DNA from: Candidatus Falkowiibacteriota bacterium
Lineage (GTDB): Bacteria; Patescibacteriota; Patescibacteriia; CAIXNZ01
Length of the DNA: 11,425 nt
Direction: 5' to 3'
NCBI GenBank assembly: GCA_903920975.1
Contig: CAIXNZ010000076.1
Coordinates: forward strand, 1-11,425
Below, piece by piece: positions 5,632 to 11,425 of the stretch (position 1 is the stretch's first letter; the number at the start of each line of letters is the position of its first letter). A program made the position numbers and the translations under genes. The notes beneath the pieces are model-generated. The model worked only from the letters and a program-made list of their open reading frames with translations, did no database searches and was not told the DNA's origin.

Positions 5632-5982
5632 ATGAGAAACAAGGAGAATGGCTTTACACTGATTGAGCTCATGATTTTTGTGGCGATTATATCAATTGCC
5701 ATCTTCACGGTTTTGGGCATTGGCGTGGGTATTAGGGGAAATTTTTATTGGACAACGTCCGGTGTGGAAATGCAGCTTAAAGATGAGCATCCTCAAGTTG
5801 AACGGCTTGTTCTTTCCCAGTCAGAAAGAAACGTTTTTGCCAAGTCAAAAATTGTTGTCTGGGAAAAAATAACTTCCGGTTCAGCTGCAAAAGAGAGGCT
5901 GACAGTATACTGCCTGGACAGCAATATCCTTTTTGACTACAAAATCATGCCTTGCGATGATAAAAACGCAGAGGGACCATAA
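5632..5982 (+). CDS. type IV prepilin-like protein, 116 residues
   Basis: The N-terminus MRNKENG-FTLIELMIF is a class III prepilin signal. Cleavage by prepilin peptidase is expected between G7 and F8, leaving F1 and E5 (E12 of the precursor) in the mature pilin, followed by a hydrophobic helix to about residue 31. The soluble part is short, and C94 and C108 could form the closing disulfide loop typical of pilins. AAGGAGG at 5621-5627 gives a strong ribosome binding site. The gene stands alone between two terminators, so it is a monocistronic (pseudo)pilin rather than part of an assembly operon. It is probably exported and incorporated into a type IV pilus-like fibre, or is a minor pilin. Patescibacteria commonly carry scattered pilin genes of this sort. 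Confidence 0.8.
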   Translation: MRNKENGFTLIELMIFVAIISIAIFTVLGIGVGIRGNFYWTTSGVEMQLKDEHPQVERLVLSQSERNVFAKSKIVVWEKITSGSAAKERLTVYCLDSNILFDYKIMPCDDKNAEGP

Positions 5983-5997
5983 AGTCCCTCTTTTATT
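5970..5997 (+). terminator. intrinsic terminator overlapping the prepilin stop codon
   Basis: AGAGGGAC (5970-5977) pairs with GTCCCTCT (5984-5991) around CATAAA, which contains the prepilin stop codon. It is followed by TTTATTTT. The stem begins within the last codons of the gene. Confidence 0.85.
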
Positions 5998-6011
5998 TTA
6001 ATAAATATTCC

Positions 6012-6040
6012 TTGTTTATTAAGTTAAAAAGAGATAAAAT
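6012..6040 (+). promoter_or_regulatory. promoter TTGTTT-17-TAAAAT for the surface-protein operon
   Basis: TTGTTT (6012-6017) and TAAAAT (6035-6040) are 17 bases apart, just after the prepilin terminator and about 30 bases before the ATG at 6072. No Shine-Dalgarno is seen in the short leader. Confidence 0.55.
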
Positions 6041-6071
6041 TACAATATAAATGTTTCTAATATTTGACTAA

Positions 6072-7778
6072 ATGAAAAGGATACAATTACATTTCTCGAT
6101 TATTTTGGCATCTTTGGCCAGTTTTTTGATTTGCCAACAAGCCATGGCAGTTGATGTTGGAATTAACTTTGTCGGACCTTCTGGCCTTGGCGTACAAGAC
6201 ATTAGAATTACAATCGCTCAAATCATTCAAGCTAGCTTGGGTATTTTGGGCGTTGTTTTTGTCGTCTTATTGATTATCAGCGGAACTTATTATTGGACAA
6301 ATAAAAACGACGCGGAAAAGCTTCAAAAAGCTAAAAAGCTGATATTAACGTCCGTAATCGGCTTAGTAATTATTTTAACAGCAGTTTCTGCTGTCAGTTT
6401 TATTCTTTCTCAACTTGTCGGACAACAGCAAGGCACTGGTCAAGAAAATGTTAATACCAATCAGAATGGCAATGATAATATTAATACTAATAATAATGAA
6501 AATATCAATAGCAACGGCAATACCAATACTAATAATAATGAAAATATTAATAGTCCGTTTGGTAATGAAAATATAAATAATAATAGTAATGAAAATACTA
6601 ATAACAACGCTAATACCAATACAAATGAAAATATTAATAGTCCATTTACAGTCACTTATCTTTGCGATGGGGACACTTTTGAAAATGCGGTTTTATGCAA
6701 TGGCGATGGCCAGAATTTAACTGGCTCAACGACAAGGACTTTGGTTCCTGAATGCAGCGATTCTGCTAAATGCGAATATGTTTGTACTTCTGGTTATAGT
6801 TTATCAGATGATACTTGCCAGCCCACCTGTACTGGCGTTGATATTGCCAATGCAACTCTTTGCTATTACGATAATTATGATTTATCAGCTCCTATACCCA
6901 AAACAGCAGTGATAACATGTACTAATGATACAAAATGCGAATATAAATGTAATTCCAATTATATGTTTTCCGGGAATACTTGTTTACCCAACCCCTTTAC
7001 CTGCCAGGGCCCAGCTATTGATCATGCACATCTGTGTATTGGAGATGGCGTTAATTTATCAGCTGATATTGATAAACTAGTAGTCAGTCTATGCACTACA
7101 ACTAGAAAATGTGAATATTTGTGTAATTCCACTTATATTATCTCAAATAACGGTTGCGTACCAAATCCTTATGTATGCAAAGGAACTGATTTTGCCAATA
7201 CAACTTTATGCGTAGGCTCTAATATTGATCTGACTGCTGATACTAATAAAACTTTAATGGCTGGCGGATGCGCTGGAGTAAAATGTTCATATACATGTAA
7301 TTTTGGTTTTGGAAAAGCTGGTGGGGTTTGCGTACCGATAAAGTATGCCACCATTACAGCTGATAATGAATATGTTTTGTATGTTAATGGCATCCAAATC
7401 GGTCAAAATACTGATTGGTATGTAGCGGAAACATATGATATTAGCAGCGCATTGATTGTCGGGGATAATGTTATTGCCATTCAAGGTATAGATAATGGTG
7501 CGGGTTATGGTATAATTGCAAAATTTGGTTTTGGTGATCAAATTTATGCTTCTACGGGCACAAATGGCTGGGCATGCACTAATTTAGCTAAAACCGCCAT
7601 TAATCCAATTGGCTGGCAAAACAATAGTTTTAATGACTCATCCTGGCCTTCTGTCATTTTAGCTCCCGTTATAACTGCTTGGCCTCAGAGCATTCATATG
7701 CCTGGCGCAGAATGGATATGGTCTGCAACAGGAAAACAAAACACTAAAGCGCTTTGCCGCTACCATTTTACATTATGA
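6072..7778 (+). CDS. mosaic surface protein: pilin-like membrane head, Asn-rich stalk, Cys repeats, C-terminal beta domain
   Basis: This 568-residue protein has four parts. (1) A signal peptide ends near AMA (24-26), and two hydrophobic helices (about 46-72 and 88-116) carry GTYYWTNKND and KLQKAKKL between them; this is the VirB2/TrbC-like layout called Mbov_0395-type pilin-like in Patescibacteria. (2) Residues about 119-192 are a linker of Asn, Glu, Thr and Gly, including two NENINSPF segments. (3) Residues 198-420 are four repeats, each with six Cys at nearly constant spacing. (4) Residues about 424-568 form a beta-rich domain (EYVLYVNGIQIGQNTDWY, NVIAIQGID, PGAEWIWS) like galactose-binding-type folds. 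It is probably anchored by the two helices with the stalk and disulfide-rich repeats outside the cell, for adhesion or host contact. Its stop overlaps the next start as ATGA. Confidence 0.75.
   Translation: MKRIQLHFSIILASLASFLICQQAMAVDVGINFVGPSGLGVQDIRITIAQIIQASLGILGVVFVVLLIISGTYYWTNKNDAEKLQKAKKLILTSVIGLVIILTAVSAVSFILSQLVGQQQGTGQENVNTNQNGNDNINTNNNENINSNGNTNTNNNENINSPFGNENINNNSNENTNNNANTNTNENINSPFTVTYLCDGDTFENAVLCNGDGQNLTGSTTRTLVPECSDSAKCEYVCTSGYSLSDDTCQPTCTGVDIANATLCYYDNYDLSAPIPKTAVITCTNDTKCEYKCNSNYMFSGNTCLPNPFTCQGPAIDHAHLCIGDGVNLSADIDKLVVSLCTTTRKCEYLCNSTYIISNNGCVPNPYVCKGTDFANTTLCVGSNIDLTADTNKTLMAGGCAGVKCSYTCNFGFGKAGGVCVPIKYATITADNEYVLYVNGIQIGQNTDWYVAETYDISSALIVGDNVIAIQGIDNGAGYGIIAKFGFGDQIYASTGTNGWACTNLAKTAINPIGWQNNSFNDSSWPSVILAPVITAWPQSIHMPGAEWIWSATGKQNTKALCRYHFTL
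6438..6647 (+). repeat. Asn-rich low-complexity coding repeat
   Basis: About 70 codons made mostly of AAT/AAC Asn, with Glu, Ile and Thr, encode the stalk of the surface protein. Units such as NENINSPF and NTNTNENIN recur. AAT-rich tracts of this kind can vary in length by slippage between strains. Confidence 0.75.
6663..7331 (+). repeat. four six-cysteine repeats in the surface protein
   Basis: Cys sit at residues 198, 209, 228, 234, 238, 249; 253, 264, 283, 289, 293, 304; 311, 322, 341, 347, 351, 362; and 369, 380, 400, 405, 409, 420. The spacing is C-x10-C-x18/19-C-x5/4-C-x3-C-x10-C. KCEY or KCSY follows the third Cys in every copy, and the second Cys is always preceded by a Leu. Copies are diverged in DNA, so this is an old protein repeat rather than a recent duplication. 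Three disulfides per unit are likely. Confidence 0.75.
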
Positions 7779-8722
7779 AAATAAAAGTTCTATTTGTAAT
7801 TGCACTATTTGGGATATTTTTGACTGGTTGTTTGAAATCTGACCAAAACATTTCTTTACCCACTCGAGCCAGTAAAATTCCAACTTCGGCAATTAAAATG
7901 TCGTCCAAAACAGATACTTTACCGCCGATTTTGCATTCTAATGAATTCAAAAAGCCTGTTCCGCTGCCTGGTAAAATAAATACAGCTGGCGCAGAAGATT
8001 CGCCATTTATTATGCCGGATGGTCAGACATTCTATTTCTTTTTTACTCCCGACCCAAACCAACCTCCAGAAAAACAGCTCTTTGATGGCGTGACAGGCAT
8101 CTATGTTTCTAAAAAAGTTGATAATGAATGGCAAGAGCCCGAGAGGATATTATTACAAGATACTAAAAAATTAGCTTTAGACGGTTGTGAATTTGTACAG
8201 GACCAAACCATGTACTTTTGCTCCACCAGAGAAGGTTATACGGGCATACATTGGTTTAAAGCAAAAATGAATAAAAATAATAAATGGAATTGGGACAATA
8301 CTGATTTTAATCCTGAATATAAAGTCGGAGAACTCCATATAACCAAAAATGGACAGCAGCTATTTTTTCATTCGGATAGGCAAGAAGGTAAGGGGGGATT
8401 GGATATTTGGATTTCTAATAATGTAAATGGTAAATGGCAAGAACCAATGAATATTGAAACAATTAATACTCAAGATAATGAGGGTTGGCCTTTTATATCG
8501 CAAGATGGCCAAGAATTATGGTTTACCCGTTTTTATCAAGGCAGTCCGGCAATTTTTAGAACAAAACTGGTTAATGGCGGCTGGAGTAAGCCAGAATTAA
8601 TAATTTCACAATTTGCGGGCGAACCAACACTTGATGAGGCGGGTAACTTATATTTTGTTCATCATTATTACAAAAACAGCCAAATGATTGAAGCTGATAT
8701 TTATGTAGCTGAAAAAAAATAA
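7775..8722 (+). CDS. beta-propeller (PD40/TolB-like) lipoprotein
   Basis: With the start at 7775 the protein has 315 residues and overlaps the previous stop as ATGA; an upstream in-frame ATG at 7754 would lie inside the previous gene and spoil the signal. MKIKVLFVIALFGIFLTGC is a lipoprotein signal, with lipobox L16-T17-G18-C19, so the protein is probably lipid-anchored outside the membrane. After a Ser/Thr/Pro-rich linker there are about five propeller-type blades with the recurring F-x-x-D/N-G-Q-x-x-F/W-F pattern: SPFIMPDGQTFYFF, LHITKNGQQLFFHS, WPFISQDGQELWF and EPTLDEAGNLYF, plus GGLDIWISNNVNGKWQEP. Such WD40-like folds bind proteins or ligands rather than catalyse. Coupling to the surface protein suggests they work together at the cell surface. 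Confidence 0.8.
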   Translation: MKIKVLFVIALFGIFLTGCLKSDQNISLPTRASKIPTSAIKMSSKTDTLPPILHSNEFKKPVPLPGKINTAGAEDSPFIMPDGQTFYFFFTPDPNQPPEKQLFDGVTGIYVSKKVDNEWQEPERILLQDTKKLALDGCEFVQDQTMYFCSTREGYTGIHWFKAKMNKNNKWNWDNTDFNPEYKVGELHITKNGQQLFFHSDRQEGKGGLDIWISNNVNGKWQEPMNIETINTQDNEGWPFISQDGQELWFTRFYQGSPAIFRTKLVNGGWSKPELIISQFAGEPTLDEAGNLYFVHHYYKNSQMIEADIYVAEKK

Positions 8723-8746
8723 TTTAGTTATTTATTGAGTTAAAAT

Positions 8747-8778
8747 AAAAAAGCGCGGTCAAAAACCTCGCCTTTTTT
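8747..8778 (+). terminator. probable terminator after the lipoprotein gene
   Basis: AAAAAAGCGCGG (8747-8758) pairs imperfectly, with one bulge and one mismatch, with CCTCGCC plus six T (8766-8778). It ends the surface-protein/lipoprotein operon. Confidence 0.6.
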
Positions 8779-8823
8779 AATAAAAATGTTAAATATATTA
8801 TGTTTCTCTTTTGCCCTAATTTA

Positions 8824-8832
8824 TGCTAAAAT
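8824..8832 (+). promoter_or_regulatory. extended -10 promoter of the flippase operon
   Basis: TGCTAAAAT (8824-8832) is an extended -10 box (TG-n-TAAAAT). No good -35 lies at the usual distance. Transcription would start about 8839, leaving a leader of some 18 bases before the ATG at 8857. Confidence 0.5.
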
Positions 8833-8856
8833 ATGCTTATATTTAATAGATAGCCA

Positions 8857-10332
8857 ATGGTAGAAACACCACAAAATATCGCTAAAAACACAACCTGGCT
8901 CACTTCGGCATATATCTTTCAAAAGTTATTTGCCTTTGTTTATTTTACAATAATTGCCCGCCTGCTGGGAGCCGAGGATATCGGCTTATATACTTTTGCC
9001 ATTTCTCTGGCAACTATTCTTTCCATTTTTATTGATTTGGGCTTGTCTAATATTTTAGTCAGGGAAGCGGCTAAATACAAAGAAAAAGCCAACAACTATT
9101 TAAATAACATTATATCGCTTAAATTGGTCCTGTCAGTGCTGGTTTATATAATTGCGATAATTATCATAAATCTACTCCATAAAGGCTCTATAACCAATAT
9201 AATGGTGTATTTAGCGGGTATAGTGATGATAGTTGATTCTTTTACCCTTAGTTTTGCAGCCATATTTCGGGCTTATCAAAATTTGAAATACGAATCCATT
9301 AGCATTGCCATTGACCAAATAATTATTGTTGCCCTGGGCTTAGTCGCTGTATTTTTAAAAATGCCTTTATATTTTTTAATAATTGCTTTGCTGGGCGGTA
9401 GTTTGTTCCAAGTAATTTATGCTTATGTAATTCTAAAGACAAAATTCGGTTTTACTTTTAAATTTGAAATGAACAAAGAAACGCTAAGGATGCTTTTGAT
9501 TATAGCTGCGCCTTTTGCTTTAGCCGGCATTTTTGCCCGCATCTATAGTTATATTGACCAAATTTTACTTTCTTTATTAATAGGGGATAAATATCTGGGC
9601 TGGTATTCTATTGGTTATAAAATTACTTTTGCTTTGCAATTTATTCCTGCTGCTTTTGCGGCCGCTGTTTATCCGGCCATGAGCCATTCTTTCGTCCATG
9701 ACCAAAGCCGCCTGAAAAAGATTTTTGAAAAATCCATGTTTTTATTAATTATTATATCCATCCCCGCGGCTTTTGGTATTGCCCTAATAGCCGACAATGT
9801 TATTCTTTTACTCTACACCGCTGAATATCAGCCATCAATTTTGGCTTTACAAATTATTATCTTTAGTATTATTGCCATGTTTTTAAATTATCCGGTTGGT
9901 TCACTGCTAAATTCTTGCGACCGGCAAATGACTAATACGATTAATATAGGCGTAACCATGGTTGTTAATATTATTTTAAATATTATTTTGATTCCACTCT
10001 ATCAGCATGTTGGCGCAGCCATAGCTTGCGTTATCAGCCAATTCCTTTTATTTTTCCTCAACCTTATCTGGGTACCAAAAATTATTGCTTATGATTATAA
10101 GTTTCTGTTAATTAAATTAATAAAGACCATTGTTGCTGTTGGCTTGATGGCCATGCTGGTAATTTATCTGAAAATTTACATTAATTTTATAATCGTGACA
10201 GTCCTGGGCGCCTTATTTTATATAGCTATTATGTACTTGATTAGGGGCTTTACCAAAGAAGATATACAATATTTATACCAGGCAATTTTTAAAAAAACGC
10301 ATTATGAAGAAAACCTTATTGATCACAATTGA
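8857..10332 (+). CDS. oligosaccharide flippase (Wzx/RfbX type, MOP superfamily)
   Basis: This 491-residue protein is almost wholly hydrophobic, with about 12-14 membrane helices. Its N-terminus is typical of polysaccharide flippases: NTTWLTSAYIFQKLFAF, then ARLLGAEDIGLYTFAISLA and DLGLSNILVREAAKY. Later signatures include RIYSYIDQILLSLLIGDKYL and IPAAFAAAVYPAMSH, and around residue 350 the PVGSLLNSCDRQ loop. It is expected to move lipid-linked oligosaccharides across the membrane for a surface glycan or glycoprotein. It has its own promoter, and its last 29 bases overlap the following glycosyltransferase gene. The length is normal for the family, and the substrate cannot be deduced. Confidence 0.85.
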   Translation: MVETPQNIAKNTTWLTSAYIFQKLFAFVYFTIIARLLGAEDIGLYTFAISLATILSIFIDLGLSNILVREAAKYKEKANNYLNNIISLKLVLSVLVYIIAIIIINLLHKGSITNIMVYLAGIVMIVDSFTLSFAAIFRAYQNLKYESISIAIDQIIIVALGLVAVFLKMPLYFLIIALLGGSLFQVIYAYVILKTKFGFTFKFEMNKETLRMLLIIAAPFALAGIFARIYSYIDQILLSLLIGDKYLGWYSIGYKITFALQFIPAAFAAAVYPAMSHSFVHDQSRLKKIFEKSMFLLIIISIPAAFGIALIADNVILLLYTAEYQPSILALQIIIFSIIAMFLNYPVGSLLNSCDRQMTNTINIGVTMVVNIILNIILIPLYQHVGAAIACVISQFLLFFLNLIWVPKIIAYDYKFLLIKLIKTIVAVGLMAMLVIYLKIYINFIIVTVLGALFYIAIMYLIRGFTKEDIQYLYQAIFKKTHYEENLIDHN

Positions 10333-11416
10333 TTATCCGCCCAAAACCGGTGGTGTAGCTAATTATTTGTCTAACCTTAGCTTAAATTTGCCATACGAAA
10401 AAATAGTAGTTTTAACTGATAAAAATGTTGGACAAAAAATGCACCAGGAAATAAAATACCAATTAATAAAAGAAAATTTATTTTATAAATTTTTCTGGCC
10501 GCACTGGTTAAAATCCTACTTCATTGCCAAAACAGTTATTGCTCGGGAAAAAATTGAACAAATAATCATTAGCCATGTGATTCCCATGGGCTATATTGCT
10601 CTTCTGCTCAAATTGCCATTTTTTGTTATTTTGCATGGCTATGATATTACTTTGGCTAAAAGGTCAGTCTGGAAAAAATATTGGCTTAAAAAAATATTAA
10701 AGGCAACCAAGCATATTATTGTAAATAGCAATTTTACTAAAAATGAAGTGCTGGATGTGGGAATTTCTGAAAATAAGATTACCATAGTAAATCCCTGTCC
10801 TAATTTTCAAAAAATGATTATTAATGAAAGCGAAAGACAAGGCGTTAAAAATGAACTTGATTTGCATCATAAAAAAATACTTTTGTCAGTAGGCCGTTTA
10901 ATTCCCAGAAAAGGTTTTGATAAAGTAATTGAAGCTTTGCCCCTAGTTATGAAACAAATTCCCGATCTAGTATATTTGATAGTTGGCAAGGGTCCTGATC
11001 GCGAGCGCCTGGAAAAATTAGCTGAAAAATTAAATGTTTTGAGCAATATAACAATAATTGAAGATGTGCCTGATTCAAATTTGCCAGTTTATTATGATTT
11101 AGCAAATATTTTTATCATGACATCCAGAATTGAAAATAAAACCGATGTCGAAGGCTTTGGTATTGTTTATTTGGAAGCAAATTTATTAGGCAAGCCGGTT
11201 ATCGCTGGGAAGAGCGGAGGTGTGGAAGATGCAGTCATTGATAATAAAACCGGTTTATTAGTTGACCCAGAAGATGTAAATGGCATTGCCATAGCTATTA
11301 TTAAATTATTCACAGACCAAAATTTAGCGAACACATTAGGTATTCAGGGTAAAAAAAGAGTTATAAATGAATTTTGCTGGCCAAAACAAATTGCTAAAAT
11401 AGAGAATTTATTATGA
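10304..11416 (+). CDS. GT4-family glycosyltransferase
   Basis: This is a 370-residue GT-B fold enzyme of family GT4. The N-terminal domain opens with LLITIDYPPKTGGVANYLSN, holding the glycine-rich acceptor-side loop (G16-G17-V18), and has HGYD at 111-114. The C-terminal nucleotide-sugar domain has SVGRLIPRKGFD (195-206, with the phosphate-binding R198 and K203), VGKGPDRERL (227-236), the EX7E motif E283-GFGIVYL-E291 and SGGVEDAV (304-311). It would transfer a sugar from a nucleotide donor to a lipid-linked or glycan acceptor at the cytoplasmic face. It overlaps the flippase gene by 29 bases and the next gene by ATGA, so the three are coupled in one glycan operon. Donor and acceptor are not predictable. 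Confidence 0.88.
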   Translation: MKKTLLITIDYPPKTGGVANYLSNLSLNLPYEKIVVLTDKNVGQKMHQEIKYQLIKENLFYKFFWPHWLKSYFIAKTVIAREKIEQIIISHVIPMGYIALLLKLPFFVILHGYDITLAKRSVWKKYWLKKILKATKHIIVNSNFTKNEVLDVGISENKITIVNPCPNFQKMIINESERQGVKNELDLHHKKILLSVGRLIPRKGFDKVIEALPLVMKQIPDLVYLIVGKGPDRERLEKLAEKLNVLSNITIIEDVPDSNLPVYYDLANIFIMTSRIENKTDVEGFGIVYLEANLLGKPVIAGKSGGVEDAVIDNKTGLLVDPEDVNGIAIAIIKLFTDQNLANTLGIQGKKRVINEFCWPKQIAKIENLL

Positions 11417-11425
11417 ATCAAGGTC
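11413..11425 (+). CDS. start of a further gene, partial
   Basis: An ATG overlaps the glycosyltransferase stop (ATGA) and continues MNQG to the window edge. The overlap style matches other junctions here, so a coupled glycan-operon gene is likely. Nothing can be said of its product. Confidence 0.4.

Noticed and set aside
6461..6655. Minus-strand ORF opposite the Asn-rich stalk, hydrophobic and Leu-rich
   Set aside because: A mechanical result of reading AAT-rich Asn codons on the other strand (ATT/TTA give Ile/Leu); no start signals.
6438..7331. Possible CRISPR or recent tandem DNA duplication
   Set aside because: Repeats are imperfect at the DNA level, have no spacers, and stay in frame as protein repeats.
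1..11425. TGA recoded to glycine, as in Absconditabacteria/Gracilibacteria
   Set aside because: TGA ends genes at many ATGA junctions (for example 822, 2402, 3811, 7778, 11416) and no gene has internal TGA at conserved Gly positions.

Overview
The window looks like a chromosomal piece from a Patescibacteria (Candidate Phyla Radiation) bacterium. The reasons are the AT-rich host genes, compact layout with ATGA stop/start overlaps, a surface protein with a two-helix VirB2/Mbov_0395-like pilin head and an Asn-rich linker, and a lone type IV prepilin. TGA acts as a stop throughout, which argues against the lineages that recode it. The exact phylum cannot be read from the sequence.

Layout. (1) Positions 1-22 are the 5' end of a tRNA on the minus strand, cut by the window edge, with repeats just upstream. 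(2) Positions 219-4128 are a plus-strand run of phage-type genes: two tiny overlapping zinc-ribbon ORFs, an unknown 89-residue protein, a papain-fold cysteine peptidase, a two-helix holin-like protein, a coiled-coil protein with a C-terminal anchor, a two-part LamG/concanavalin-like protein, and a small protein resembling the N-terminal domain of BppU-type baseplate proteins. Several of these overlap by ATGA, and the run ends in a terminator at 4146. (3) Positions 4181-4344 hold nested hairpins with a possible pseudoknot, followed by a complete tyrosine recombinase (4345-5229). (4) Positions 5230-5631 carry no convincing protein gene. A good promoter, several stem-loops and a strong terminator there suggest a roughly 285-nt structured RNA. 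(5) Positions 5632-11425 are ordinary host surface genes: a prepilin-like protein, a mosaic pilin-head/Cys-repeat surface protein coupled to a beta-propeller lipoprotein, then a flippase and a GT4 glycosyltransferase coupled to a further gene that begins at the window edge.

Reading the parts together, regions 2 and 3 look like a compact integrated element or prophage remnant. It keeps lysis, tail-type and integration functions but shows no capsid, portal or terminase gene in this window. It is richer in GC than the surface genes to its right: hand counts of single 60-base samples give 30/60 at 841-900 and 28/60 at 4741-4800, against 16/60 at 6901-6960 and 18/60 at 9361-9420. The least explained pieces are the two structured noncoding stretches on either side of the integrase and the small tail/lysis cassette itself.
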